A stretch of DNA of 64,000 nt from assembly GCF_035593345.1 (NCBI RefSeq), contig NZ_CP141606.1, positions 3,534,001 to 3,598,000 of the forward strand, given 5' to 3'. This DNA comes from Lelliottia sp. JS-SCA-14 (GTDB lineage Bacteria > Pseudomonadota > Gammaproteobacteria > Enterobacterales > Enterobacteriaceae). The notes beneath the pieces are model-generated. The model worked only from the letters and a program-made list of their open reading frames with translations. It ran no database searches and had not been told where the DNA came from. Position numbers and translations under genes: made by a program. Of the stretch, positions 14,777 to 25,933 are shown piece by piece (position 1 is the stretch's first letter; the number at the start of each line of letters is the position of its first letter).

Positions 14777-14948
14777 ATAGTTAAATAATTATGCCTTACG
14801 AATTCCTGGAGGCCGCTGTTCTTAGCCTGACGTTTTTCAGTGCGAAAACGCAGCATTCTACACTACATCTTCGTCACCAGGAAATGCTCTTCAAGCCAAG
14901 CATAGCGTCAAGGAAGGACGTTTTCTTTTCAGGGATGTAAATAAAGAT

Positions 14949-14972
14949 AAAGCCCGATGAATTACCGGGCTT
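14949..14972 (-). terminator. Terminator-like hairpin after rseC
   Basis: The minus strand can fold AAGCCCGG...CGGGCTT followed by TTATCTTTATTT. The upstream arm includes the rseC stop codon at 14964-14962. The T-tract is interrupted, so it may be only a partial terminator between rpoE-rseABC and lepA. Confidence 0.5.
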
Positions 14973-15438
14973 CTGAAGAGAGCGTTTCAACACGAAGCAT
15001 GTCCGGCGGGAGCCCCACGCTGAGGATAATGGGCTGCCAGGCTTCTTTCTGTGCGAGCTTATGAGAAAAGCCGCGCGCCAGCATAAAACCGCCCACGCCA
15101 CCGAGTGCTCCGCCGCTCATCGCCGCGAGATCGGTGCCAAACAGCATCTGGAAAATTCCGGCCACCACAAACAAGCCCACCAGCGGCGAGAGATACACCA
15201 GCATCGCGGAACCTAACAGGCTGCCTTCGGCAATGCCCAGCTCGACCTTTTGACCGACGGTCAACGGCTGTTCGCTCGGCACAGAGATCGTGTGCGATGT
15301 TTGCGGCCCTAACTTATTAAGCACGCGGCTGCCGCACCCTGCGCGGGAGGCGCAGCTGTTGCAAGACGCTTTCACGTCACAGCTCACCAGCGCGACGCCA
15401 TTTTGCCATGAGACCACGGTGGCCCATTCTTTAATCAT
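14962..15438 (-). CDS. rseC: SoxR-reducing system / σE positive regulator RseC
   Basis: Inner-membrane protein encoded with rpoE; in E. coli it has a mild positive effect on σE and helps reset SoxR. The N-terminal region carries the cysteine cluster CNSCASRAGCG. Two membrane segments follow at about residues 78-98 and 103-122. Length is 158 against 159 residues. Its ATG overlaps the rseB TGA (ATGA), indicating coupled translation. Confidence 0.95.
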   Translation of the reverse strand: MIKEWATVVSWQNGVALVSCDVKASCNSCASRAGCGSRVLNKLGPQTSHTISVPSEQPLTVGQKVELGIAEGSLLGSAMLVYLSPLVGLFVVAGIFQMLFGTDLAAMSGGALGGVGGFMLARGFSHKLAQKEAWQPIILSVGLPPDMLRVETLSSEAR

Positions 15439-16388
15439 TGTGCGGTCCTGAATTTAATGCTGTCAGCAATGCGCTTCGCCGTTTGCGGGGGAAGTTCACC
15501 CACAATGGTGATCTCGGCGTTGTCGCGCACAGTGGTGCTCACGGTCCGACGGCCGGTGCGCAGCATTTGATCGCTACTGTTCGCCGTCGCGCGGTTGATA
15601 TTCACCGAGAAGCTGAACAGGCCATCAGAATAGAGACGAGACTCAACCGGCGTTTCAATGGTCGGCAACTGGCGACGGCTGCTGGAGATTTCGCTGAACC
15701 CTTGCGGGATCCAGGATGGCACCCAGTTAAAATTCACCGTATCGCCCGCGGGTACTGACAGCAGCGGCGGTAGGCTCGCTTTCGCCAGATTCTGCATGCT
15801 GTTGCCCACCTGACCATCCACCGTGAAGGAGATGACGCGGAACTGTTCCAGCGTTTCGCCGTCACGATCAAGCAGATCGACGCGCATAGGGAGCTTGCTT
15901 TCCGCATCCATCCACACGATGTAGCTGTAACGCGTGCCGTCTCTCGCCACGACGCGAATCACTTCGCACAGCCGGTCCGCGATACGCGTGCGGCCAACGG
16001 AGATGAAATCGTAGTATGGGGACAGACGTTTAAAATCGGTATAGATGAGAGCCGGAAGCGAATCGACAATGTAATCACCATTGAGCGTAAACGGCTCAAG
16101 GCCTGGCTCGAAATAGCTGATTTCATTGCCGCGCTGAACAACTTCACGGCGCGGGCCGTCGAGTTGTAAAAGCTGGGCGAGCGGCTGGTTATCAAGTCGG
16201 GCATGGCGGTAGCGTAACGACTCTACACCCTGCTTGTTGATACTGATAAAGGCCAACTCGTAGTTGAGTGACTGGCTCGCCATATTCATCTGCTGCAACA
16301 ACGCCCCGGACGATAAATCAGCCGAGGCGTTGGCAGAGAAGAACAGGCTACCCGCCACTAAGGACATGGCGCACCAAAGTTGCTTCAT
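15435..16388 (-). CDS. rseB: σE regulatory protein RseB
   Basis: Periplasmic sensor that binds RseA and shields it from DegS, and is released by lipopolysaccharide intermediates. A signal peptide of about 23 residues ends at SANASA. The MucB/RseB N-terminal lipoprotein-like domain (to about residue 205) and C-terminal domain follow. Length is 317 against 318 residues in E. coli. The ATG overlaps the rseA TAA by one base (TAATG). Confidence 0.97.
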   Translation of the reverse strand: MKQLWCAMSLVAGSLFFSANASADLSSGALLQQMNMASQSLNYELAFISINKQGVESLRYRHARLDNQPLAQLLQLDGPRREVVQRGNEISYFEPGLEPFTLNGDYIVDSLPALIYTDFKRLSPYYDFISVGRTRIADRLCEVIRVVARDGTRYSYIVWMDAESKLPMRVDLLDRDGETLEQFRVISFTVDGQVGNSMQNLAKASLPPLLSVPAGDTVNFNWVPSWIPQGFSEISSSRRQLPTIETPVESRLYSDGLFSFSVNINRATANSSDQMLRTGRRTVSTTVRDNAEITIVGELPPQTAKRIADSIKFRTAQ

Positions 16389-17041
16389 TACTGCGATTGC
16401 GTTCCTAAAGTTTGGTTTCCTGGCACTTGCACACCAGCCTGCTGGGTCTGTGCCTGCTCAAACTGGAGCTGCTCAGAGTGCAGACGACGCTGCAACTCAT
16501 AGTCCTGCAGCATCGCATTAATGCGACGACGCTGTTCCTGAACCTGCTGTTGCTGGCCCGGGCTGACTGATGCATCGGCGGCTGGCACACCCAAACTAAC
16601 CGGACTTGCTTTACCCATCATCGGCAGTGTGTTGAACACTGGCGCTTCAGGCTGCTGGTTAGCTTCTGATTGACCGTTATAGTGCTGGACGCCAACGATA
16701 ACTGCAAGCGATACGCATGCAGCCACACCCATTTGGGTGAGTTGACTGGCCCACGGACGCACTTTTTTCCAGAATGGCATCTTCTGCCATTGATGCGGCG
16801 CAGGTTGGGCTTCAGGAATCAGCGGAGTGGTCTGATGTACAGGCTCGTTCTCAATTGCCGCCATTACGCGGGCAGAGATATCGAAATGGAGAACATCGCC
16901 CGTATCACCGCGCATAGAGTCGCGGATGAGATGGTAACTCTCCCAGGTCTTTTGCATCTCGGGAGAGTGAGAGAGCTCGTTGAGCAGCTCACTGTCCAGC
17001 GTTTCACCATCCATTAAAGCGGAAAGTTTTTCTTTCTGCAT
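16388..17041 (-). CDS. rseA: Anti-σE factor RseA
   Basis: Single-pass inner-membrane protein that sequesters RpoE until cleaved in turn by DegS, RseP and ClpXP. The N-terminal cytoplasmic RpoE-binding domain begins MQKEKLSALMDGETLD. The membrane segment is about residues 98-118 (MGVAACVSLAVIVGV). The periplasmic part is Gln-rich. The ATG at 17041 matches E. coli and gives 217 residues; an in-frame ATG 27 codons upstream is rejected. It starts 31 bp after rpoE. Confidence 0.97.
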   Translation of the reverse strand: MQKEKLSALMDGETLDSELLNELSHSPEMQKTWESYHLIRDSMRGDTGDVLHFDISARVMAAIENEPVHQTTPLIPEAQPAPHQWQKMPFWKKVRPWASQLTQMGVAACVSLAVIVGVQHYNGQSEANQQPEAPVFNTLPMMGKASPVSLGVPAADASVSPGQQQQVQEQRRRINAMLQDYELQRRLHSEQLQFEQAQTQQAGVQVPGNQTLGTQSQ

Positions 17042-17072
17042 GCCTAATACCTTTTCCAGTATCCCGCTATCG

Positions 17073-17648
17073 TCAACGCCTGATAAGCGGTTGAACTTTA
17101 TTATCAATAGCTTCTCGCGCACGGAAGATTCGCGAACGAACCGTTCCGACCGGACAATCCATGATAGCCGCTATCTCTTCATAGCTGAGTCCATCAAGCT
17201 CCCGCAAGGTAATTGCCATGCGTAAATCTTCCGGGAGTGCCTCGATCGTGCGAAAAACGATTTGTCTCAGTTCTTCTGACAACATTAAGTTCTCAGGGTT
17301 CGAAATTTCTTTCAACGCGCCGCCGCTTTCGAAGTTTTCAGCGTCAATGGCATCCACATCACTAGACGGCGGACGACGGCCCTGAGCGACCAGATAATTC
17401 TTTGCTGTATTGACTGCAATACGATACAGCCAGGTGTAAAAAGCACTATCTCCCCGGAAAGAATCCAGCGCACGATAGGCCTTTATAAAAGACTCTTGTA
17501 CCACATCAGGAACGTCTCCTGACGGCACGTAGCGGGACACCAGACTCGCCACTTTATGCTGGTAGCGCACTACCAGTAAGTTAAAGGCTTTCTGATCTCC
17601 CTTCTGGACCCGTTCAACCAGGACCTGGTCCGTTAACTGCTCGCTCAT
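17073..17648 (-). CDS. rpoE: RNA polymerase sigma factor σE
   Basis: ECF sigma factor for the envelope stress response. Region 2 contains DVVQESFIKAYRALDSFRGDSAFYTWLYRIA-type sequence at about residues 47-80, and region 4 carries LDGLSYEEIAAIMDCPVGTVRSR-type sequence near residues 150-172. The ATG at 17648 gives MSEQLTDQVLVERVQ, 191 residues, as in E. coli. This ATG overlaps the stop of a 34-codon upstream ORF (ATGA), so translation may be coupled to that leader. A canonical σE promoter lies upstream, showing autoregulation. Confidence 0.98.
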   Translation of the reverse strand: MSEQLTDQVLVERVQKGDQKAFNLLVVRYQHKVASLVSRYVPSGDVPDVVQESFIKAYRALDSFRGDSAFYTWLYRIAVNTAKNYLVAQGRRPPSSDVDAIDAENFESGGALKEISNPENLMLSEELRQIVFRTIEALPEDLRMAITLRELDGLSYEEIAAIMDCPVGTVRSRIFRAREAIDNKVQPLIRR

Positions 17649-17749
17649 CCGAGGTAATGTCTCCCCAAACCTAAATTCCACGCGTTATCGAAACGCCACT
17701 CTAAAAACACTGCAATGTGAGCAAGCACGAGGTTAGAGGGTCTATTCAT
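17645..17749 (-). CDS. Short leader ORF overlapping rpoE (RseD-like)
   Basis: A 34-codon ORF starts ATGAATAGACCC at 17749 and ends in TGA at 17647-17645, overlapping the rpoE ATG by four bases. The peptide begins MNRPSNLVLAHIAVFLEWRF. E. coli has a leader ORF, rseD, in front of rpoE whose translation is coupled to rpoE. I recall that protein as longer, so I do not assign the symbol. No separate Shine-Dalgarno is obvious at its start. A regulatory role is inferred from position. Confidence 0.6.
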   Translation of the reverse strand: MNRPSNLVLAHIAVFLEWRFDNAWNLGLGRHYLG

Positions 17750-17760
17750 CAATAAGTTCC
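17733..17760 (-). promoter_or_regulatory. σE-dependent rpoE promoter
   Basis: On the minus strand GGAACTT (17760-17754) and TCTAA (17737-17733) are separated by 16 bp, fitting the σE consensus. Transcription would start near 17726, downstream of the leader-ORF ATG at 17749. Transcripts from here would therefore lack the leader start codon. Confidence 0.85.
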
Positions 17761-17810
17761 GTTACGCGTTTGTTTTTGTCCATCGTGTCGCAGACTGTTC
17801 ATTTTCTCTC

Positions 17811-17839
17811 ATTATAAGTCTGTTAACGATACGTACCCA
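17811..17839 (-). promoter_or_regulatory. Probable upstream σ70 promoter of rpoE
   Basis: A perfect TATAAT is at 17816-17811 on the minus strand, with a weak -35 (TGGGTA, 17839-17834) at 17-bp spacing. Initiation near 17804 would include the whole leader ORF. The weak -35 suggests basal activity or an activator. Confidence 0.45.
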
Positions 17840-18031
17840 GTTTCTGATAAGAAATGGCATTTTTGCAGCCAGAAGAGTACCGCAACACAGGGTTTATTTC
17901 ACCACATAATCTGAAGCTAACGATCTGCTTCGCAAAATATTTTCGTTCTTTTACGTGTTTTTTGAGCTTGCGTTTATGTTTAGGCTGCGCAACACCACTC
18001 AAAAAAACGTGCGATTCATCGCATTCGGGTG

Positions 18032-20414
<2,383 letters not shown>

Positions 20415-20545
20415 GTCAAAGCAACCTTCTTAAATAAAACCGGATTAGCATAGGGGAAAGCGAAGTGGCGGAAAAGGGATATCCACAAACAGATGAAGAT
20501 TGCAGCCATAACGTCTATAATCAGCGCCCCACACAGAGGTAGAAC

Positions 20546-21877
20546 ATGACTGTAACGACTTTTTCCGAACTTGAACTCGATGAGTGCCTGCTGGAAGCTC
20601 TCCAGAATAAAGGCTTCACACGCCCAACTGCCATCCAGGCGGCTGCTATTCCGCCTGCGTTAGAAGGCCGTGATGTACTCGGTTCTGCGCCGACAGGCAC
20701 CGGTAAAACGGCGGCATATTTGCTGCCTGTCTTGCAGCATCTGATCGACTTTCCTCGCAAGAAATCTGGCCCACCGCGTATTCTGATCCTGACGCCGACA
20801 CGTGAATTAGCCGTGCAGGTGGCAGAGCATGCGCGTGAACTGGCCGCTAATACGCATCTGGATATCGCCACCATCACCGGTGGTGTCGCCTATATGAACC
20901 ACGCCGAAGTGTTCAGTGAGAACCAGGATATCGTGGTCGCGACAACCGGACGCCTGATGCAGTACATCAAAGAAGAAAACTTTGACTGCCGTGCGGTGGA
21001 AACGCTGATCCTCGATGAAGCAGACCGTATGCTGGAACTCGGTTTTGCGCAGGACATCGAACACATTGCGGGCGAAACGCGCTGGCGCAAACAGACGATG
21101 CTCTTCTCCGCCACCCTGGAAGGTGACGCGATCAAAGACTTCGCCGAGCGTCTGCTGAATGAGCCGGCTGAAGTATCAGCTACGCCGTCCACGCGTGAGC
21201 GCAAGAAGATCCACCAGTGGTATTACCGCGCCGATAACCTTGAGCACAAAGTCGAGCTGCTCAAGCACCTGCTGAAACAAGATGACACCACGCGTACCAT
21301 CGTGTTTGTGCGTAAGCGCGAGCGTGTGCATGAGCTGGCGAATATGCTGCGTTCCGCAGGTATCGACAACTGCTATCTTGAAGGCGATATGCCCCAGGCG
21401 AAGCGTACCGAGGGGATTAAACGTCTGACCGAAGGTCGCGTCAACGTGCTGGTTGCCACTGACGTGGCGGCACGCGGTATCGACATCCCAGATGTCAGCC
21501 ACGTTATTAACTTCGACATGCCGCGTACGGGCGACACCTATCTGCACCGTATCGGTCGTACCGGTCGTGCGGGCCGTAAAGGCACCGCGATTTCTCTGGT
21601 AGAAGCGCACGATTACATGCTGCTGCTGAAAGTGGGTCGTTACATCGAAGAGCCGGTGAAAGCCCGCGTCATTGATGAACTGCGTCCTACCACGCGTGCG
21701 CCGAGCGAGAAGATGACGGGTAAACCGTCCAAGAAAGTGCTCGCGAAACGTGCCGAGAAGAAAAAAGAAGAAGCGAAAGAGAAGCCGCGCGTGAAGAACC
21801 GCCATCGCGATGCCAAAAACATTGGCAAGCGTCGTAAGCCTAGCGGTACGCCGCCGACTTCACAAAACGAAGAGTAA
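20546..21877 (+). CDS. srmB: ATP-dependent RNA helicase SrmB
   Basis: DEAD-box helicase required early in 50S assembly. The Q motif (FTRPTAIQ), Walker A APTGTGKT, DEAD (LDEADRML), SAT and the HRIGRTGRAGRKG motif VI are all present. The C-terminal 60 residues are rich in Lys, Arg and Glu, consistent with RNA binding. Length is 443 against 444 residues. A strong terminator follows immediately. Confidence 0.98.
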   Translation: MTVTTFSELELDECLLEALQNKGFTRPTAIQAAAIPPALEGRDVLGSAPTGTGKTAAYLLPVLQHLIDFPRKKSGPPRILILTPTRELAVQVAEHARELAANTHLDIATITGGVAYMNHAEVFSENQDIVVATTGRLMQYIKEENFDCRAVETLILDEADRMLELGFAQDIEHIAGETRWRKQTMLFSATLEGDAIKDFAERLLNEPAEVSATPSTRERKKIHQWYYRADNLEHKVELLKHLLKQDDTTRTIVFVRKRERVHELANMLRSAGIDNCYLEGDMPQAKRTEGIKRLTEGRVNVLVATDVAARGIDIPDVSHVINFDMPRTGDTYLHRIGRTGRAGRKGTAISLVEAHDYMLLLKVGRYIEEPVKARVIDELRPTTRAPSEKMTGKPSKKVLAKRAEKKKEEAKEKPRVKNRHRDAKNIGKRRKPSGTPPTSQNEE

Positions 21878-21909
21878 AAAAAAGCCGGGTTCATCACCCG
21901 GCTTTTTAT
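21878..21909. terminator. Bidirectional terminator between srmB and grcA
   Basis: AGCCGGGT-TCATC-ACCCGGCT with an A-run before it and a T-run after it can end transcription from both convergent genes. Confidence 0.92.
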
Positions 21910-21929
21910 TTCCCCCAAAACCTCAAGCC

Positions 21930-22313
21930 TTACAGGCTTTCAGTAAAGGTACGTGCAATAACGTCACGCTGCTGTTCTGGAGTCAGAGAGTTGAAGCGTA
22001 CCGCGTAGCCAGAAACACGAATGGTCAGCTGCGGATATTTTTCTGGGTTCTTCACCGCATCTTCCAGGGTTTCACGACGCAGAACGTTAACGTTCAGGTG
22101 CTGACCGCCTTCCACGCGAACTTCCGGCTGGATGTCCATTGGGATTTCACGGTATTCGATTTCGCCCAGTTTGTTAACCGGTACGATTTCGTCTTCAGCA
22201 AAACCGGCTTTCGCGACCACACAACGCGCTTCGCCTTTTTCGCTGTCCAGCAGCCAGAAAGAGTTCAGCAGATCGTCATTTGCAGCTTTAGTAATCTGGA
22301 TACCTGTAATCAT
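21930..22313 (-). CDS. grcA: Autonomous glycyl radical cofactor GrcA
   Basis: Stress-induced spare part (YfiD) that replaces the glycyl-radical domain of oxygen-damaged pyruvate formate-lyase. The C-terminal motif [16 protein letters not shown] contains the radical Gly102. Length is 127 residues, as in E. coli. The upstream region carries two FNR sites, consistent with induction at low oxygen. Confidence 0.97.
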   Translation of the reverse strand: MITGIQITKAANDDLLNSFWLLDSEKGEARCVVAKAGFAEDEIVPVNKLGEIEYREIPMDIQPEVRVEGGQHLNVNVLRRETLEDAVKNPEKYPQLTIRVSGYAVRFNSLTPEQQRDVIARTFTESL

Positions 22314-22394
22314 GTTATGCCTCCAGGGCTACATTAATTTATGGATGTCGGCCTCTCGCGGCCAATTGGTAAAACCATTGTTGCTTGAGTGTAT

Positions 22395-22488
22395 ATATAT
22401 CAGCCGCCACCCCATGATTCTTTGATTTAAATCAACAAAAACCGCGACCACACAAAGTGTGTGGTTTGATTTTATTGTTTTATATCAA
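22395..22488 (-). promoter_or_regulatory. grcA promoter with tandem FNR sites
   Basis: TTGATTTAAATCAA at 22422-22435 is a perfect FNR site and TTGTTTTATATCAA at 22475-22488 has one mismatch. Their centres (22428.5 and 22481.5) are 53 bp apart, the spacing of the -40.5 and -93.5 sites known for E. coli yfiD. A TATATA -10 lies near 22400-22395. The rest of 22314-22627 is AT-rich, with no coding signal, and also contains the ung promoter region. Confidence 0.85.
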
Positions 22489-22627
22489 TTTACGACCACC
22501 GCAAAACCGCTATTTTTTGAGTAATTCAAATTAAATTGAAAGACTTAGACGCAAATTTCGCGCGGAATTTTGCTCCCCTCTCTTAAAGGGTTAAGCTAGG
22601 CGCAATTGAGAGATGCAGGAGAGCATG

Positions 22628-23317
22628 ATGACAACCCCTTTGACATGGCATGACGTGCTGGCAGATGAAAAGCAGCAGCCCTATTTTGTGAATACGCTCA
22701 GCACGGTCGCCACAGAGCGGCAATCCGGTCAGACGATCTATCCCCCGCAGAAAGATGTGTTTAACGCCTTTCGTTACACCGAACTGAATGATGTGAAAGT
22801 GGTGATCCTCGGTCAGGACCCTTACCACGGTCCGGGACAGGCGCATGGTCTGGCTTTCTCTGTACGTCCTGGGATTGCTACCCCGCCGTCGCTGCTGAAT
22901 ATGTATAAAGAGCTGGAAGGCTCGATGCCAGGGTTTACCCGTCCGGCGCATGGCTATCTTGAGAGCTGGGCGCGTCAGGGCGTGCTGCTGCTTAACACAG
23001 TGTTAACGGTTCGCGCGGGACAGGCACATTCTCATGCCAGCCTGGGCTGGGAAACCTTTACCGATAAAGTCATCAGCCTGATTAACGAACATTGTGAAGG
23101 AGTGGTGTTTTTACTCTGGGGCGCACATGCGCAGAAGAAAGGGGCGATCATTGATACTCAGCGTCATCACGTGCTGAAAGCGCCACACCCTTCGCCGCTG
23201 TCGGCTCACCGCGGATTCTTTGGCTGTAACCACTTTGTGCTGGCGAATGAATGGCTGGAAAAACGCAACGAAGCGCCGATTGACTGGATGCCCGTGTTAC
23301 CGGCAGAAAGCGAATAA
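22628..23317 (+). CDS. ung: Uracil-DNA glycosylase
   Basis: Removes uracil from DNA to start base-excision repair. The catalytic water-activating motif [16 protein letters not shown] and the C-terminal [11 protein letters not shown] motif are intact. Two adjacent ATGs occur at 22625 and 22628. GGAG at 22618-22621 is 6 nt from the second, which gives 229 residues, the E. coli length, so I prefer it. Confidence 0.97.
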   Translation: MTTPLTWHDVLADEKQQPYFVNTLSTVATERQSGQTIYPPQKDVFNAFRYTELNDVKVVILGQDPYHGPGQAHGLAFSVRPGIATPPSLLNMYKELEGSMPGFTRPAHGYLESWARQGVLLLNTVLTVRAGQAHSHASLGWETFTDKVISLINEHCEGVVFLLWGAHAQKKGAIIDTQRHHVLKAPHPSPLSAHRGFFGCNHFVLANEWLEKRNEAPIDWMPVLPAESE

Positions 23318-23331
23318 CGATTAATCAATGA

Positions 23332-23363
23332 GTAGGCCGGATAAGGCGTAGCCGCCATCCGGC
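23332..23363. repeat. REP element
   Basis: The imperfect palindrome GTAGGCCGGATAAGGCG...CGCCATCCGGCA is the classic enterobacterial REP/PU sequence. It lies between the convergent ung and yfiF genes. A second GC-rich inverted repeat, ATGCCCGG/CCGGGCAT (23367-23396), follows and may help end transcription. Confidence 0.85.
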
Positions 23364-23403
23364 AAAATGCCCGGCAGCGAGATGCTAACCGGGCATATCA
23401 AAG

Positions 23404-24504
23404 CTAGGCTTTGTTCTGACGCCACCATTCAGCCAGCAGGACGCCGGTTGCAACGGATACGTTGAGGCTTTCTACCTTGCCTGTCCCGTCGATTGAGACG
23501 CTCAGGTCGGCAGTAGAGAGTGCCGCATCAGACAGACCATCACGTTCCTGACCCAGCACCAGCACCATCTTGCGCGGCAGCGTCGCTTTAAACAGCGGCG
23601 TACCTTTGTGGCTGGAGGTGGTCACGATAGAGTAACCCGCCTGGCGGAACTCTTCGATGGCATCCAGAACACTTTCGCCCGTAATCGGCTGTACGTGTTC
23701 CGCCCCACCTTCGGCAGTACGAATCGCCGCACCGGATTCGACAATCGCCGCATCCTGCAACAACACGCCTTTCACGCCGAAATGGGCACAGCTACGCATC
23801 ATCGCACCCAGATTGTGAGGGTTACCCACATCTTCCAGCGCCAGCACGCAGTCATCGGCATCTGCCTGACTGACCCACTGCTGCACGGTGGTGCCGTTAC
23901 GTTTTTTGATCAGGAAGCAGACGCCACCGTGATGCTCGGTACCGGAAGCTTTGGTCAGCTCCGCGTCGTCTACCACATGGTAGGCTTTGCGGTTCGCCGC
24001 CATCCAGCGCAGCGCTTCTTTGAAACGCGGCGTGACGCTCTGGATAAACCAGGCGCGAACGATGCATTCAGGACGGCTCTGGAACAGGGCCTGACAGGCG
24101 TTCTCGCCGTAGACACGGGTCTCTTCTGCGCGTTGACGACGCAGAACTTCCGGATCGATAAAGCTCTTACCACTGATTCCACCGTGATCGGCTTTTGCCG
24201 GTGCTTCTTCACCCGGTGCGCGGGAAACCGTGCGCCATGGGGATGCATCACGTGGGAAATCATCGCGTGGACGGTCGTCGCGACGGCGATCGTCACGCTT
24301 ACGGTCATCACGTTTGCGGTCATCACCGCGGTTACTTCTGTTGTCATCGCGGGCGGGGCGACGGCCACCGTCTGCACGAGATGGACCCGGACGGCCCCCA
24401 CCCTTTCCGGTACGCGGATTTTGGGTGCGTTTGTCAGAATCATCATCACTGCGGACATACATCACTTTGACCTTGCCGCTTTTATTCTTCAGTTCGTCGT
24501 TCAT
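23404..24504 (-). CDS. yfiF: TrmH/SpoU-family RNA methyltransferase YfiF
   Basis: Probable SPOUT-class 2'-O-methyltransferase of unknown RNA target. After a charged N-terminus come a SpoU substrate-binding domain (about residues 115-195) and the SpoU methylase domain (about 205-360) with [15 protein letters not shown], VLGQERDGL and [12 protein letters not shown] motifs. Start at 24504 ([11 protein letters not shown]) follows GGAG and aligns with E. coli. The protein is 366 residues against about 345, mainly because of an expanded Arg/Asp repeat near residues 55-90. Confidence 0.9.
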   Translation of the reverse strand: MNDELKNKSGKVKVMYVRSDDDSDKRTQNPRTGKGGGRPGPSRADGGRRPARDDNRSNRGDDRKRDDRKRDDRRRDDRPRDDFPRDASPWRTVSRAPGEEAPAKADHGGISGKSFIDPEVLRRQRAEETRVYGENACQALFQSRPECIVRAWFIQSVTPRFKEALRWMAANRKAYHVVDDAELTKASGTEHHGGVCFLIKKRNGTTVQQWVSQADADDCVLALEDVGNPHNLGAMMRSCAHFGVKGVLLQDAAIVESGAAIRTAEGGAEHVQPITGESVLDAIEEFRQAGYSIVTTSSHKGTPLFKATLPRKMVLVLGQERDGLSDAALSTADLSVSIDGTGKVESLNVSVATGVLLAEWWRQNKA

Positions 24505-24710
24505 GCTTTTCTCCACCAGCGCTGCGCGAAGCGCGCAGATTACCCGATGTGTCAGCGCATAGCCATTATTTCATACAAAAGCCTGTGACTATTGTTCCCA
24601 TTGAATAAAACGCATTGTCGTTTCAAACAACCTCAATGATAATGTGTAACATATCAGAAACATTATCGGCATTTTGCCGCTTTGTCCCACTGCTCTATCA
24701 GAGGTTAGTT

Positions 24711-25130
24711 ATGAATACCGTATGTGCCAACTGCCAGGCCCTCAATCGCATTCCGGATGACCGAATTGATGATGGGGCGAAATGCGGGCGTTGCGGTCAT
24801 GAGCTTTTCGATGGCGACGTGATTAACGCAACCGGCGAAACCCTCGATAAATTGCTGAAAGACGACCTGCCGGTCGTGGTGGATTTCTGGGCGCCCTGGT
24901 GCGGCCCATGCCGTAACTTTGCGCCTATATTTGAAGACGTCGCCGAAGAGCGCAGCGGGAAAATGCGCTTTGTGAAAGTGAACACCGAAGCGGAACGCGA
25001 ACTGAGCACCCGATTCCGCATCCGCAGTATTCCGACCATCATGATTTTCAAGAAGGGTGAAGTCGTCGATATGCTTAATGGTGCCGTGCCAAAAGCGCCT
25101 TTTGAAAGCTGGCTGAACGAAACTCTCTGA
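24711..25130 (+). CDS. trxC: Thioredoxin 2
   Basis: Zinc-binding thioredoxin that reduces disulfides and is OxyR-controlled in E. coli. The N-terminal domain has two CxxC zinc motifs (CANC at 5-8 and CGRC near 25-28). The thioredoxin active site is [11 protein letters not shown]. The ATG at 24711 gives 139 residues, as in E. coli; the longer upstream frame is not supported. Confidence 0.97.
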   Translation: MNTVCANCQALNRIPDDRIDDGAKCGRCGHELFDGDVINATGETLDKLLKDDLPVVVDFWAPWCGPCRNFAPIFEDVAEERSGKMRFVKVNTEAERELSTRFRIRSIPTIMIFKKGEVVDMLNGAVPKAPFESWLNETL

Positions 25131-25199
25131 CATTCACGGGGCACCGCTTGTGCCCCGTTACTCCCTCTGCGAGAATGGCGTTTTTTCTGCGCCTCTTCC

Positions 25200-25898
25200 A
25201 TGACTGATAACGCCGTACTTCAATTGCGCGCCGAACGCCTGGCGCGTGCGACCCGCCCCTTTCTTGCTCGTGGCAACCGCGTTCGCCGCTGTCAGCGCTG
25301 TCTTTTGCCGCAAAAGCAGTGCCTGTGTGACACCCTGACCACCAGCCACGCGCAAAGCCGTTTCTGCCTGGTGATGTTCGATACCGAGCCGATGAAGCCC
25401 AGCAATACCGGGCGTCTGATCGCCGACATTCTGCCGAATACCGCTGCGTTTCAGTGGTCGCGCACCGAGCCGCCGCAGGCGCTGCTCGATCTGGTTGCCA
25501 GCCCCGACTATCAGCCCATGGTGGTGTTTCCTGCATCTTATGCCGGTGAAAACCGCGAGGTGATTTCTGCGCCTGCGACAGGCAAACCGCCGCTGTTCAT
25601 CATGCTGGATGGCACCTGGACCGAAGCGCGGAAAATGTTCCGCAAGAGCCCATATCTGGATGCGCTGCCGGTGATCTCCGTCGATCTGTCACGCGTTTCC
25701 GCCTATCGACTGCGCGAAGCCCATGCCGAGGGGCAATATTGTACGGCAGAAGTGGCGATCGCCCTGCTGGATCTGGCGCAGGATACGTCAGCCGCGACCG
25801 CACTGGGCAACCATTTTTCCTGCTTCCGCGAGCGCTATCTGGCAGGAAAACCCACACATCAGGCCAGCATCACAGCAGAAGAGCCGGAAAGCGTTTAA
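25200..25898 (+). CDS. tapT: tRNA-uridine aminocarboxypropyltransferase TapT
   Basis: DTW-domain enzyme (formerly YfiP) that makes acp3U at position 47 of tRNAs using SAM. Visible features are a zinc-type CQRCLLPQKQCLC cluster at about residues 31-43 and the LDGTWTEARKM motif containing DTW-like GTW. Length is 232, as in E. coli. It is the first gene of tapT-pat, with pat starting 35 bp downstream. Confidence 0.93.
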   Translation: MTDNAVLQLRAERLARATRPFLARGNRVRRCQRCLLPQKQCLCDTLTTSHAQSRFCLVMFDTEPMKPSNTGRLIADILPNTAAFQWSRTEPPQALLDLVASPDYQPMVVFPASYAGENREVISAPATGKPPLFIMLDGTWTEARKMFRKSPYLDALPVISVDLSRVSAYRLREAHAEGQYCTAEVAIALLDLAQDTSAATALGNHFSCFRERYLAGKPTHQASITAEEPESV

Positions 25899-25933
25899 AA
25901 TCATCAGGTCACTCGCGTTTACAGGAGACTTGT

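Noticed and set aside
23332..23396. Possible small RNA between ung and yfiF
   Set aside because: The sequence is fully explained by a REP element and an adjacent inverted repeat. No promoter is evident.
24230..24370. Short tandem repeats resembling a CRISPR-like array
   Set aside because: The repeats are contiguous, without spacers, and in frame with the Arg/Asp linker of YfiF.
25739..25933. 65-codon upstream extension of pat
   Set aside because: It overlaps tapT in another frame. The ATG at 25934 has CAGGAGA upstream and matches E. coli.
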